This document shows, piece after piece, positions 17,426-26,410 of a DNA stretch of 64,000 nucleotides. The DNA comes from AP-15 sp963737145. GTDB lineage: Bacteria; Pseudomonadota; Alphaproteobacteria; ATCC43930; CGMCC-115725. Numbering within the stretch: the stretch's first letter is position 1; each line of letters opens with the position of its first letter. The notes under the pieces are model-generated. The model was given only the letters and a program-made list of their open reading frames with translations, searched no databases and had not been told where the DNA came from. The position numbers and the translations under genes were made by a program. The stretch spans positions 310,001 through 374,000 of the forward strand of contig CAVTRO010000007.1 in the NCBI GenBank assembly GCA_963737145.1, written 5' to 3'.

Positions 17426-18178
17426 GTGCTGACATTGACCAGACCCGTCACCTTGCGGCGCCTTCTGCGCAATGCCCGGCTCCGGGGGGTGGCGTGCTGG
17501 TTCGTCCATTGGTACATCCGCTTCGTCTATCAGACCACCCGCTGGAGCATTGAAGGGGCCGAATGGCCGCAGCGCCTGCGCGCCGAGGGAAAGCCCTTCA
17601 TCCTTGCATTCTGGCACGGACGGCTGCTGATGATCCCGATGGCATGGCAGCGGCTGGCGCCGATGCACATGCTGATATCGGCCCATCCCGACGGGCAGAT
17701 TATCGCCGATGCCGTGACCTATTTCGGCGTCAATTCGATAGCCGGCTCGACCAGCCGCGGCGGCTCCGCGGCATTGCGCACAATGCTGAAGCGGCTCAGG
17801 GCGGGAGATTGCGTCGGCATCACGCCGGACGGGCCGCGCGGGCCGGCAATGAGCGCGAGCACGGGGATCGTCAATCTCGCCCGGCTCGCCCGCGTGCCGA
17901 TCGTGCCGATCACTTACGCGACCAGTCGCCGGCGAATGCTGGCGACCTGGGACCGCTTTCATCTCCCCTGGCCGTTCGGCCGCGGCGTCTATTTGTGGGG
18001 TGAACCGATCGGGATTTCCGAGGAGCTCGACAATTGCGGGCTCGAATGTGCCCGTCGCCTCGTCGAAAGCAGAATGGTCGAGATGGTCTGTGAGGCGGAG
18101 CGTCGTGTCGGGCACCGAGCGCCGCTGGCGCCTCTGACCGAAGGCGTCGGGCCGGCGCGCCATATTGCGGGCGGTTGA
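17426..18178 (+). CDS. DUF374 lysophospholipid acyltransferase-like protein
   Basis: 250 aa. DUF374 family, related to the PlsC/LpxL acyltransferases: FILAFWHGRLLMIPMAW carries the His of a degenerate HX4D-type motif and CVGITPDGPRGP is the conserved substrate-pocket block. In many alphaproteobacteria this gene sits, as here, between msbA and waaA, pointing to a role in lipid A or outer-membrane lipid modification. The start is GTG at 17426. Its stop overlaps the waaA ATG (TGATG). Confidence 0.85.
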   Translation: MLTLTRPVTLRRLLRNARLRGVACWFVHWYIRFVYQTTRWSIEGAEWPQRLRAEGKPFILAFWHGRLLMIPMAWQRLAPMHMLISAHPDGQIIADAVTYFGVNSIAGSTSRGGSAALRTMLKRLRAGDCVGITPDGPRGPAMSASTGIVNLARLARVPIVPITYATSRRRMLATWDRFHLPWPFGRGVYLWGEPIGISEELDNCGLECARRLVESRMVEMVCEAERRVGHRAPLAPLTEGVGPARHIAGG

Positions 18179-19488
18179 TGCTGCCGCTGCTTTATAGCGC
18201 GTTGACCCGGCCGCTGGCGCCTTTGGCGATGGTGTATCTGACCCAGCGGCGCAGGCGCGGCAAGGAACACCCGACCCGCTTTCGCGAGCGTCGAGGCATT
18301 CCCGGCGGCCCCCGACCGGACGGTCCGCTGATCTGGATTCATGCCGCCAGCGTGGGCGAAACAACCGCAGTGCTGGGGATCATCGAACACCTGCTGGGCA
18401 CACGGCCGGACCTCGGAATCCTCGTCACGACCGGCACGGTCACCTCGGCGCGCCTGCTGGAGACCCGGCTGGCGGCACGCGCGCGTCACCAATTCGTGCC
18501 CGCCGACCTGCCGGGTTGGACGGCGCGTTTTCTCGACCATTGGCGTCCCGACCTGGCGCTTTGGGTCGAGTCCGAATTGTGGCCCAATCTGGTTTTCGCG
18601 GCGCATGCCCGGAACATTCCGATGGTGCTGGTCAATGCCCGGCTCTCGGCGCGTTCATTCAGCCGCTGGCGACACTGGCCGGGGCTGATCGGGCCTATAC
18701 TGAGCGCTTTCGACCTCTGCCTCGCCCAGGATCAGCAGCAAGCCGAACGATTTTGCTCGTTGGGCGCCTGCCAAGTGCTCGCGGTCGGCGATCTCAAAGC
18801 CGCGGCCTCCGCGTTGCCGTTCGATCCCTCAGGACTGTTGCGCCTGCGTGACGTGATCGGTCCGCGTCCAATGTGGCTGGCTGCCAGCACGCACGCCGGC
18901 GAGGAGAAAGTCGCCGCGCGAGTACATCGCGATCTCGCCGCGCGACATCCCGGTCTGCTGACAATCATCGCTCCCCGCCACCCCGCGCGCGGCGACGCAA
19001 TCGGCGCCATGCTGGCGGAGCAAGGGTTGCAAGTCGCCCGGCGCGCTCGAGGCGATCCGGCCACTCACGACACGCAAATCTATCTCGCGGACACAATGGG
19101 CGAGCTCGGGCTGTTCTACCGCCTCGCCGGAATTGCGTTCGTCGGCGGCTCGCTGGCCGCCAAGGGCGGGCACAACCCGTTCGAAGCGGCCCGGCTCGGC
19201 TGCGCCGTGCTCCATGGCCCGGATATGAGCAATTGCGCCGCGATGGCCGCTGCGCTGGCAGCCGCGGGCGCGGCCGAAACCGTGAACGGCGCTGCCGCGC
19301 TCGCGCAATCGGTATCGGCGCTACTCGCCGATCAGCGGCTGCGAGCCGAGCGCGCTGCCGCCGCTGCCCGCGTGGCGGCGTCTGGTCTTGGCGTTCTTGA
19401 TGCGGTCCTGGAGCGGCTCGCCCCCTGGCTCGACCGGGTCGCGCCGGCACGTGATGTCGCGCCGCCGCCCCGTCGGGTGCGAGCATGA
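18178..19488 (+). CDS. waaA: 3-deoxy-D-manno-octulosonic acid transferase
   Basis: 436 aa, GT30 glycosyltransferase that adds Kdo to lipid A at the inner face of the cytoplasmic membrane. Seen: an N-terminal membrane-proximal segment, IWIHAASVGETTAVLGIIEH with the catalytic Glu, WVESELWPNLVFAAHARNIP, and the C-terminal domain GLFYRLAGIAFVGGSLAAKG plus GGHNPFEAARLGCAVLHGP, the CMP-Kdo binding block. Starts on the stop of the DUF374 gene and overlaps lpxK by 4 nt. Confidence 0.95.
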   Translation: MLPLLYSALTRPLAPLAMVYLTQRRRRGKEHPTRFRERRGIPGGPRPDGPLIWIHAASVGETTAVLGIIEHLLGTRPDLGILVTTGTVTSARLLETRLAARARHQFVPADLPGWTARFLDHWRPDLALWVESELWPNLVFAAHARNIPMVLVNARLSARSFSRWRHWPGLIGPILSAFDLCLAQDQQQAERFCSLGACQVLAVGDLKAAASALPFDPSGLLRLRDVIGPRPMWLAASTHAGEEKVAARVHRDLAARHPGLLTIIAPRHPARGDAIGAMLAEQGLQVARRARGDPATHDTQIYLADTMGELGLFYRLAGIAFVGGSLAAKGGHNPFEAARLGCAVLHGPDMSNCAAMAAALAAAGAAETVNGAAALAQSVSALLADQRLRAERAAAAARVAASGLGVLDAVLERLAPWLDRVAPARDVAPPPRRVRA

Positions 19489-20507
19489 TGCGCACCGTCC
19501 CCGGCTTCTGGGCACGGCCGCCGGGACTGCTATCCGAGCTGCTGCTGCCCGTCGGGACCGGATGGGAGGCGGTGGGCCGGGTGCGGCAAACTCTTGCCCG
19601 CCCCTATTGCCCGCCGGTTCCGGTGGTGTGCGTCGGCAATCTGGTCGCCGGCGGCGCCGGCAAGACCCCCGTTGCGCTGGCATTGGCCGCGCATCTGGTC
19701 TCGTGCGGCATCACGGTACACATCGTGACGCGCGGGTACGGGGGCCGCCTCGGCGGACCGGTTCAAGTCGACACCTCCGTCCACAATGCCGCCGCGGTCG
19801 GGGACGAGGCCTTGTTGCTGGCCAAACCCGCACCGTGCTGGGTGGCGCGCGACCGAGCCGCCGGCGTCCGCGCCGCCGTTGCGGCGGGAGCGCAAATCGT
19901 CCTGCTTGATGACGGATTTCAAAACCCCGGGGTCGCCAAGAATTTGTCCCTCCTCGTCGTCGATGCCGCCTATGGCTTCGGGAACGGACGGGTAATTCCG
20001 GCAGGTCCGTTGCGCGAGAGCCTCGGCCGCGGGCTTTCTCGGGCCGACGCCATTGTGCTGCTCGGCGCTGATGCGCAGCCCTGCGGCTTGGAATCGCTCG
20101 AGATCGACCAGGCTCTGCCGGTTTTACATGCGGTTTTGCGGCCCGTTGCCGGGGAGCGCCTCGCCGGCATGCGCCTGCTGGCCTTTGCCGGGCTCGGCTG
20201 TCCGGAGAAATTCTTTTCGACGTTGCGCGCGCTCGGCGCCGAGCTCGTCGGCACTCGATCGTTTCCCGATCATCATCGATACCGCGCCGGCCAAATCGAC
20301 CGGCTGCTCCGCGCCGCCGAGAGGGCGCAAGCCCGTTTGGTCACGACAACAAAGGACATCGTCCGCGTGCCGCCGCACATGAGAGCCATGATCGAGGTTC
20401 TCGAGGTCGAAATCTGCTGGGCTGATCCTGCAGCGCTCTTAAAGCTGCTCAGAGCCGTCCTTGGTGCTCCCGAAGCTACGCTCACCCACCAAGCCCGGAG
20501 CCTGTGA
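19485..20507 (+). CDS. lpxK: Tetraacyldisaccharide 4'-kinase
   Basis: 340 aa. LpxK phosphorylates the 4' position of the lipid A disaccharide. The modified Walker A is GNLVAGGAGKTPVALALAAH. TRGYGGRLGGPVQV, the catalytic-type LLDDGFQNPGVAKNLSL and the C-terminal TTTKDIVRVP follow in the normal order. It overlaps waaA by ATGA, and is the last gene of the msbA-DUF374-waaA-lpxK block; a convergent gene begins 17 nt later. Confidence 0.95.
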   Translation: MMRTVPGFWARPPGLLSELLLPVGTGWEAVGRVRQTLARPYCPPVPVVCVGNLVAGGAGKTPVALALAAHLVSCGITVHIVTRGYGGRLGGPVQVDTSVHNAAAVGDEALLLAKPAPCWVARDRAAGVRAAVAAGAQIVLLDDGFQNPGVAKNLSLLVVDAAYGFGNGRVIPAGPLRESLGRGLSRADAIVLLGADAQPCGLESLEIDQALPVLHAVLRPVAGERLAGMRLLAFAGLGCPEKFFSTLRALGAELVGTRSFPDHHRYRAGQIDRLLRAAERAQARLVTTTKDIVRVPPHMRAMIEVLEVEICWADPAALLKLLRAVLGAPEATLTHQARSL

Positions 20508-20523
20508 GGGTCCCGGCGCTTGG

Positions 20524-20844
20524 TTATCCTTCGAACACCTCCTTTGCGACGAGCGCCGCGGACATCGCAGCGGGCCAGCCGGCGTAAAAGGCGAGGTGGG
20601 TGATCAGTTCGCCGATCTCGTCCTTGCTGACGCCGTTGGCGAGAGCGCGTTCGAGATGGCCGCGCAATTGCCGCTCACGGCCCAATGCGACAAGCGTCGC
20701 CACGGTGATCAGGCTGCGATCGCGTTTTGATAAACCAGGGCGTTCCCAAACGTCCCCATAAACCACCTTCTCGGCGAGTTCGACGAGCTTGGGCGCGATC
20801 GGGCGAACCTGCTCGCGGGCGGATGACGGCGGTGAGGTGGCCAT
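20524..20844 (-). CDS. Carboxymuconolactone decarboxylase family protein
   Basis: 106 aa, single CMD domain: RSLITVATLVALGRERQLRG and AFYAGWPAAMSAALVAKEVF. No CxxC pair, so it is not an AhpD-type peroxidase; it is closer to PcaC-like decarboxylases, though no protocatechuate genes are nearby. GGAG lies 9 nt before the ATG. Confidence 0.85.
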   Translation of the reverse strand: MATSPPSSAREQVRPIAPKLVELAEKVVYGDVWERPGLSKRDRSLITVATLVALGRERQLRGHLERALANGVSKDEIGELITHLAFYAGWPAAMSAALVAKEVFEG

Positions 20845-20930
20845 ATATATTGCTCCGTTATCGTGGTCAGCTTAATCCGAGGCCGAACCGGCAACGACGT
20901 GCAGGCAGAAAACCGGCCAGCCCGGGCGGG

Positions 20931-21293
20931 TTACTTTGTTGTTCCCTGCCGAGCGATGATCTTGTCTTTGATCTGGTTATAGACATTAGGAGGAATGATT
21001 TTGCGCTGTCTGAGATCGTCTTTCCCGTTGTACGGCCGATTGGCAATGATTGCTTTAACCCTCGCCGGACCGACGCCCGGCAGCTTATCGAGCTCCTCGG
21101 AGGAGGCCGAATTTATATCGACCAAAGAGCCCGGCGCTTGAGATCCGGCGGCCCCGGGCGACTTGCTCGTTGTGTCCGGCTTGGTGGCTGCCGGGGAGCC
21201 TGGCGATTTCGACGGGGATGTCGTCTGCGCGGCAACAGGCCCCGCGAGAAGCAGGCTCAATCCCATCGCGGCCAAATAGCGCGTCATTTGCAT
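20931..21293 (-). CDS. Secreted helix-hairpin-helix protein (ComEA-like)
   Basis: 120 aa. Signal peptide MQMTRYLAAMGLSLLLAGPV (cleavage near VAA|Q), then a Ser/Thr/Pro/Lys-rich linker, then a ComEA-type HhH domain: DINSASSEELDKLPGVGPAR and VKAIIANRPYNGKDDL. Such domains bind DNA without sequence preference, and secreted ComEA helps take up DNA during transformation. No other com genes are in the window. GGGAG precedes the ATG by 7 nt. Confidence 0.85.
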   Translation of the reverse strand: MQMTRYLAAMGLSLLLAGPVAAQTTSPSKSPGSPAATKPDTTSKSPGAAGSQAPGSLVDINSASSEELDKLPGVGPARVKAIIANRPYNGKDDLRQRKIIPPNVYNQIKDKIIARQGTTK

Positions 21294-21306
21294 CGTAATC
21301 TCCCGG

Positions 21307-22848
21307 TTAGAAGGCTGAGAGTGCCGGCGGACGCCATTCGACGTTGTCGTCGAGTGGGATGACGGGGCGCGGCAGGTGCTGCCAGTCGAAGCGGGTCAGC
21401 ATCGGCGAGGTGAGGCCGGGGAGGTCGACTTCGAGGATCTGGTCCGGGCCGAAGAACTCGTCGAAGCCGCCGCGGAAATGGCCGCGCGATTTGACGACGA
21501 CCGCGCGAGCCTGGGCGATATCGAGCCCCATCATCTCGAAAAAGATCGGGTCGGCGCATTGTACGCGGTGCGAGATCACGACGACGGTGACCCCGCCGAC
21601 CTCGAGCGCGGCGCAGGGTCCGAGCTCCAGCCGCAGCCCGGAGTAGATGCCGCGACGCCCAACGCAGTTTCCGTCGGTGAGTGCGACAACCCTCGCCGGC
21701 GCATTGTAAGGCTCGGAAAAATTGGTATTCTCCGACCGGTTGAACCGCGCCTCGAACGAGGCGCCGACACCGTGCCGATGCGCCTCCGCGGCGAGATCGG
21801 GATCGTAAAACACGCCGAGCAGCGCGCCGGCCACGCCCGCCTCGTAAAACGCACGCAGCAGGAACGTCGTATTACCGCGCCCGCCGCCGCCGGGGTTGTC
21901 GGCGACATCGGCAAAGGCGAGGGCCGGCGGGGAAGGATCTCGGCCGACCGCAAGGGCTCTCTCGACGGCCTCGTCTAGCGAGGTCAGCCGCGGATAGAAG
22001 CGTTGCCGATTGGCCCAGCCGAGTTCGGCGATCTCGCCCGCCAGCCTCTCCGCTGCTTGCCGGTCGTGGCGCGCCGTCACCACAACGGTCAGGCCGTTTT
22101 TGGCGGTGTCGGCAAAGGCAAACCCTCCCATCACCGAGACGTTCATGATCTCGGGCGTCATGCGGCGCTGACCGAGATCGATCATCTCCGCATAGGGGCC
22201 GGCCGCCGTCAGCATCGTCACGGTCGGCGGCACGATCGGCAGGCGAATGAAGGCGCGCTGCGGCCTGACGCCGCCCAGCATCTCGCGGATCGCCGCGGCC
22301 GCCTCGGCGCCGCGCTCGCGCATGTCTAGATGCGGGTTGGTACGATAGCCGATGAAGACGTCTATCGACTGCACCATGCGCGCGGAGACATTGGCGTGCA
22401 GGTCCAACGTCGCTGCGATCGGCACATCGGGGCCTACGATCTCCCGGACCATCTCGAACAGAACCCCGTCCGGGTCATCCTCCTCGGTTGTCAACCCCGC
22501 GCCGTGCGAGCAGATGTATACGGCGTCGACCGGCAGCGCCGCCCTGAGCCGGCGGCTGATCGTGTCGAGTAGCTCAAGAAAAAAGCCGTGCTCGACCGGC
22601 CCGTTGGGCTCGGTCATCGCCAGCGCAATCCCGACCGGCGTCCACGGGCCCGATGCATCCATCGCCGCGACAAAGCCCGGCGTCTCGGGCAACATCGTCG
22701 GGGTCGACGACCGCGCCTCTGCGACGATCGCATCGCCTTCGAGATAAGTGCGGGCGAGAAAATGCGCCTTGGTCGCCGGCGGCGCGAATTTGTTGCACTC
22801 GATCGAGAAGCCGAGCAGAGCGACACGGGGTGACGAGCGATCGGGCAT
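21307..22848 (-). CDS. M81 family metallopeptidase (MlrC-like)
   Basis: 513 aa, full-length homologue of microcystinase C. The N-terminal DUF1485 region carries candidate zinc ligands in YICSHGAGLTTEEDDPDG and AATLDLHANVSARMVQSIDV; the C-terminal half contains FADVADNPGGGGRGNTTFLL and SRGHFRGGFDEFF. Outside microcystin degraders the natural substrate is unknown. It is divergent from the M20-type hydrolase and a substrate-binding protein, and may act in the same catabolic pathway. Confidence 0.9.
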   Translation of the reverse strand: MPDRSSPRVALLGFSIECNKFAPPATKAHFLARTYLEGDAIVAEARSSTPTMLPETPGFVAAMDASGPWTPVGIALAMTEPNGPVEHGFFLELLDTISRRLRAALPVDAVYICSHGAGLTTEEDDPDGVLFEMVREIVGPDVPIAATLDLHANVSARMVQSIDVFIGYRTNPHLDMRERGAEAAAAIREMLGGVRPQRAFIRLPIVPPTVTMLTAAGPYAEMIDLGQRRMTPEIMNVSVMGGFAFADTAKNGLTVVVTARHDRQAAERLAGEIAELGWANRQRFYPRLTSLDEAVERALAVGRDPSPPALAFADVADNPGGGGRGNTTFLLRAFYEAGVAGALLGVFYDPDLAAEAHRHGVGASFEARFNRSENTNFSEPYNAPARVVALTDGNCVGRRGIYSGLRLELGPCAALEVGGVTVVVISHRVQCADPIFFEMMGLDIAQARAVVVKSRGHFRGGFDEFFGPDQILEVDLPGLTSPMLTRFDWQHLPRPVIPLDDNVEWRPPALSAF

Positions 22849-22935
22849 GCCACTTATCCACAGGGAAGTTTCCGTGCCTCATGATCCTAGGTTAGTCTTT
22901 GGCGGATCGCTACGGCGGTTGAAAGGATGCGAGAC

Positions 22936-24156
22936 ATGCCAACCATCGATGGACAGCGCGTTATCACGGATCTAAAGCGTCTTGCCGAATTCGGCCGCTA
23001 CAAGACCGGCGTCCACCGGCCGACATATTCGCCGGTCGATGTCGAGTCGCGGCATTGGCTGGCCGGAAGATTCCGCGAGGCCGGGCTCGAGACGGTGATT
23101 GACGGGATCGGCAATGTGATCGGCCGCAATCCCCGGGCCCGGCGCCGGCTGTTGGTCGGGTCGCACAGCGAGACCCAGCCCTATGGCGGCTGGCTCGACG
23201 GTTCCTTGGGCGTCATCTATGGGTTGGAGCTCGCCCGCGCTTTTGCCGACGATGCGGCTTGCGGCATCGAGGTCGCCGCCTGGGCGGACGAGGAAGGCCA
23301 TTACGGCAATTATCTCGGCAGCCGTTCGTTCACCGACGCGCTCCCCGACGACGAGATCGCCCACACCCGCGGCCGCGATGACGGGACGCCGCTGCGTGAA
23401 GCGTTGGAGCGCGCCGGCTTGGCCGGACGGCCGCGCGAGCGGGTCGATCCGTCGCGCTATGTCGGCTATCTCGAGGCGCATATCGAGCAGGGCGATACGC
23501 TCGATACGAGCAGATTGCGTATCGGCGTCGTCGAGACGATCGTCGGCATCTGGAATTACCGGATCGCGCTGACCGGCGAGCAGAACCATGCCGGCACGAC
23601 GCGCATGGTGCGGCGCCGGGATGCGGGGGTCGCGATGGTGCGGCTTGCGACCCGCATCCACGACCGGTTTCCCGAAATTGCCGGCCCGCGCACGGTGTGG
23701 ACGATCGGCCGCATGCTGCTGGAGCCGAACGCGCCATCGGTCGTCCCCGGCCGGGCCGAGATGATGGTCCAATTCCGCGACGCCGACATCGACCGGCTGG
23801 CCGCCTTGGAGAGGACCTTGCAGGAGCTGGTTGGCGAGGCCGATCGGGCGGGGCCGTGCGCCTGCGAGATGGAAGCAACGGCGCGCACCGAGCCGCGTCC
23901 AATGGATCCCGGCTTTCAGGATCAGATCGAAGCCGCGGCGGAGCGGCACGTCCCGGGCATGCACATGCGAATGCCGAGCGCAGCCGGGCACGACGCGGCC
24001 GTGCTCTCATACCGGATGCCATCCGGGATGATGTTCATACCGAGCCTGCGCGGCATCAGTCACCACTGGTCCGAGGATACCAAAGAAGAAGACATTGTGC
24101 TTGGCGCACATGTCTTCGCCGACGCTGCCGAGCGCATCCTGCGCGCCGCGGGGTGA
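22936..24156 (+). CDS. Zn-dependent M20 hydrolase (allantoate amidohydrolase / N-carbamoyl-amino-acid hydrolase family)
   Basis: 406 aa. Metal-site motifs GSHSETQPYGGWLDGSLGV, AWADEEGHYGNYLGSRSF and YLEAHIEQGDTL, with the dimerisation-domain block GEQNHAGTTRMVRRRDAGVA and the C-terminal SAAGHDAAVLS, are typical of the AllC/hydantoinase-carbamoylase group, which removes carbamoyl or allantoate nitrogen. The ATG at 22936 is preferred over 22927: AAGG then sits 9 nt upstream instead of touching the codon. The next gene begins 4 nt after its stop. Confidence 0.88.
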   Translation: MPTIDGQRVITDLKRLAEFGRYKTGVHRPTYSPVDVESRHWLAGRFREAGLETVIDGIGNVIGRNPRARRRLLVGSHSETQPYGGWLDGSLGVIYGLELARAFADDAACGIEVAAWADEEGHYGNYLGSRSFTDALPDDEIAHTRGRDDGTPLREALERAGLAGRPRERVDPSRYVGYLEAHIEQGDTLDTSRLRIGVVETIVGIWNYRIALTGEQNHAGTTRMVRRRDAGVAMVRLATRIHDRFPEIAGPRTVWTIGRMLLEPNAPSVVPGRAEMMVQFRDADIDRLAALERTLQELVGEADRAGPCACEMEATARTEPRPMDPGFQDQIEAAAERHVPGMHMRMPSAAGHDAAVLSYRMPSGMMFIPSLRGISHHWSEDTKEEDIVLGAHVFADAAERILRAAG

Positions 24157-24160
24157 CGGG

Positions 24161-25087
24161 ATGCCGATTACCCTGCAAGAAAACCTTCGGGGCATCCTCT
24201 ACACGCCGTTTTACGCAGCGCTGGCATTGGGCGCGTATCGTCGCGAAGGGGTGGAGGTCGGGTTCGTCAGCGCGCCGGAACCGGCGCGGGCCGTCGAGGG
24301 CCTGTTCGCGGGCACGTTCGATGTCGCCTGGGGCGGGCCGATGCGCGTCATGCAGACCTATGACCGCCGGCCGGACTGCGACCTCGTCTGCTTTGGCGAG
24401 GCGGTGACCCGCGACCCGTTCTTTCTGATCGGCCGGGCGCCGCGCCCCGGTTTCAACTTCGCCGACCTCTATGGCAAGCGCGTGGCGACGGTCAGCGAAG
24501 TGCCTACCCCGTGGCTTTGCCTGCAGGAGGATCTACGCCGCGCCGGCCTCGACCCGGACGCCTTGCCGCGGGTCTCCGATCGCACGATGGCCGAAAACGC
24601 GGCGGCGCTGCGCCGCGGCGAGCTCGATGCCGTGCAGCTCTTTCAGCCGTTTGCGGAGGAATTGATCGCTGCCGGCGACGGCCACCTCTGGTATGCCGCC
24701 GCTGCCCGCGGGCCGACCTCGTACACGAGTTTCTACTGCCGCCGCAGGACGCTCGCCGCGCGGCGCGAGGAGCTGAAAAAGCTGGTGCGAGGCCTTTATC
24801 GGACGCAGAAATGGCTCCACGCGAGCCCGCCCGAGGCGATTGCCGGCGCGGTGCAATCCTTCTTCCCGGCGGTTCCGGCCTCGCTGCTGCGGGCCGCCGT
24901 CGCGCGCTATATCGGGCTCGGCATCTGGGGCCGCAACCCGATCCTGCCGCGTGGGGGCTACGACCGCCTCCGCGCCGGGCTGATCTCCGCCCGCTTCGTC
25001 AAACAGGCCGCCCCATTCGAACAAGCGGTCGACAACATGCTCGCCGAGGAAATCGTCCGCGAGGACCCGCCGGCTCTGGAGGAGTGA
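24161..25087 (+). CDS. NMT1/SsuA-like substrate-binding protein without signal peptide
   Basis: 308 aa. The NMT1/THI5-like periplasmic binding fold is visible: YTPFYAALALGAYRREGVEV, FDVAWGGPMRVMQ and LDAVQLFQPFAEELIAAGDG. The chain starts directly in the first strand (MPITLQENLRGILYTPFYA), with no Sec or lipoprotein leader, and no permease or ATPase gene is near. It may therefore be a cytoplasmic binding protein or enzyme rather than a transporter part. Coupled to the M20 hydrolase (gap 4 nt), suggesting a shared substrate. Confidence 0.75.
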   Translation: MPITLQENLRGILYTPFYAALALGAYRREGVEVGFVSAPEPARAVEGLFAGTFDVAWGGPMRVMQTYDRRPDCDLVCFGEAVTRDPFFLIGRAPRPGFNFADLYGKRVATVSEVPTPWLCLQEDLRRAGLDPDALPRVSDRTMAENAAALRRGELDAVQLFQPFAEELIAAGDGHLWYAAAARGPTSYTSFYCRRRTLAARREELKKLVRGLYRTQKWLHASPPEAIAGAVQSFFPAVPASLLRAAVARYIGLGIWGRNPILPRGGYDRLRAGLISARFVKQAAPFEQAVDNMLAEEIVREDPPALEE

Positions 25088-25106
25088 AGTGAGAGCCCGG
25101 CAAGAC

Positions 25107-25130
25107 CGTCATTCCGGGCCGGAATGACGG
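25107..25130. repeat. Perfect palindrome over the prmA start codon
   Basis: CCGTCATTCCGG-G-CCGGAATGACGG, a 12+1+12 perfect inverted repeat. The ATG at 25124 lies in its right arm. Confidence 0.8.
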
Positions 25131-26278
25131 CCACCAACACTGTGTGGCGGATGCTCGTGCAGGTCCACGGCGCGGAAGCGGCGAAGGCCGTGTTCATGCT
25201 GCTCGACGACAACGCCGACGCCGTTTCGGCGTTTGAGACGGCACCCGAGGAGTGGCGGGTCGAGGCTTATCGGAAATCGCCCGTGCTCAACGCCGAGCTC
25301 GGAGCGCAGCTCGCGCTTGCCGCACTTGCAGCCGGCGGAGCATTGACCGAACTCGGCGAGGAAAGGTTGCCGGCCCGCGACTGGCTCGCGGAGAATCAGC
25401 TTTCCTTTCCACCTTTGCGGGTCGGCCGGTTCTTTGTTTACGGCTCGCATTACGGTGGCAAGGTGCCACCGGGAGCGATCGGGATCGCGGTGGACGCGGC
25501 GACCGCCTTCGGTACCGGCGAGCATCCGTCCACCCGCGGCTGCCTCTTGGCTCTCGAGCGCCTGGCGCGCCGGCGGCGATTTCACAGACCGCTGGATATC
25601 GGAACCGGGACCGGAATTCTCTCGATCGCCGCAGCGAAACTGCTGCACCGCAGGATATTGGCCGGCGACATAGACCCGAGGGCGATCTGTGTCGCTCGGC
25701 ACAATGCCGCGCGCAACGGCGTCGCAGGGCTGGTGCAAAGCCGCGCCGCGGCGGGCTACCGTGATCGGCTCATCCGCCGATCACGCTATGATCTGATCCT
25801 GGCCAACATCCTGGCGCGCCCATTGGCGGTAATGGCCGCCGATCTCTCTCGCCGGTTGGCTCCCGGCGGCCGCGCCGTGTTGTCTGGATTGCTGCGACGG
25901 CAGGAGCCGGTCGTGCTCGCGCCGCATCGCGGCTGCGGCATCGCGCTCGATCATCGGCTGGTTATCGACGGGTGGTCGACCGTAGTGATGCGCCGGCGGA
26001 ATGGGTTAAACATGACGATGGAGGCCGAAGCCCCCATCTGTGAATTCGGCTCGGCCGAAATACCGGTCAGGCCCCCTTGGGCCGCGCAAGTTTCTCCGGC
26101 CTCGGGAAGGGCACCGGCGGCGAGGCCGGATTGGGCAGGTGGTAACCCTCGACGAGGCTGGCGATTTGCGAGCGGTGAAGCCCGATATCGGCGAGCGAGT
26201 GATCATCGAGCGCCATCAGCTCGGCATAGGCTTGCTGGCGGTGCCGCCAACCGGAAAACCGCTTTCCGGCGGAAATGA
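25124..26278 (+). CDS. prmA: Ribosomal protein L11 methyltransferase, with probable spurious C-terminal extension
   Basis: PrmA trimethylates ribosomal protein L11 using S-adenosylmethionine. Motifs: AFGTGEHPSTRGCLLALERL, DIGTGTGILSIAAAKLL (SAM-binding), and the DLILANILARPL catalytic loop. The conserved protein ends near WSTVVMRRRNG at residue about 293. The frame then continues for about 90 residues that are antisense to the DUF1127 gene. If the GGG at 26003-26005 were GG, a TAA stop at 26007-26009 would give a 294-aa protein, almost exactly the E. coli length. A one-base insertion is the likely cause. The ATG sits in a palindrome; GTG 25142 or ATG 25151 are alternative starts. Confidence 0.85.
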   Translation: MTATNTVWRMLVQVHGAEAAKAVFMLLDDNADAVSAFETAPEEWRVEAYRKSPVLNAELGAQLALAALAAGGALTELGEERLPARDWLAENQLSFPPLRVGRFFVYGSHYGGKVPPGAIGIAVDAATAFGTGEHPSTRGCLLALERLARRRRFHRPLDIGTGTGILSIAAAKLLHRRILAGDIDPRAICVARHNAARNGVAGLVQSRAAAGYRDRLIRRSRYDLILANILARPLAVMAADLSRRLAPGGRAVLSGLLRRQEPVVLAPHRGCGIALDHRLVIDGWSTVVMRRRNGLNMTMEAEAPICEFGSAEIPVRPPWAAQVSPASGRAPAARPDWAGGNPRRGWRFASGEARYRRASDHRAPSARHRLAGGAANRKTAFRRK

Positions 26279-26297
26279 GGAGATTGACTACAGACAT
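26067..26297 (-). CDS. DUF1127 (YjiS-like) small protein
   Basis: 76 aa. The DUF1127 core is complete: LMALDDHSLADIGLHRSQIA, preceded by an Arg-rich helix (GKRFSGWRHRQQAYAE). In alphaproteobacteria small DUF1127 proteins can bind RNA and affect phosphate and carbon metabolism and sRNA turnover. The start at 26297 (MSVVNLLISAG) fits the family; the upstream frame adds 23 unrelated residues. It lies antisense to the run-on end of prmA. Confidence 0.85.
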   Translation of the reverse strand: MSVVNLLISAGKRFSGWRHRQQAYAELMALDDHSLADIGLHRSQIASLVEGYHLPNPASPPVPFPRPEKLARPKGA

Positions 26298-26410
26298 GGT
26301 TAGAACTCCTGCGCGCCGCTTATGCTGCGCCGCACAAGGATTTGGTGCTGCACCGCAAAAAAGCAAGCGCGGCCCTGCAGTTCAGCTATGCAGAGAAAAA
26401 GGAAGGGTAG

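Noticed and set aside
26010..26278. Novel C-terminal domain on PrmA
   Set aside because: The extension is antisense to the DUF1127 gene, and removing one G at 26003-26005 restores a stop at the normal family length.
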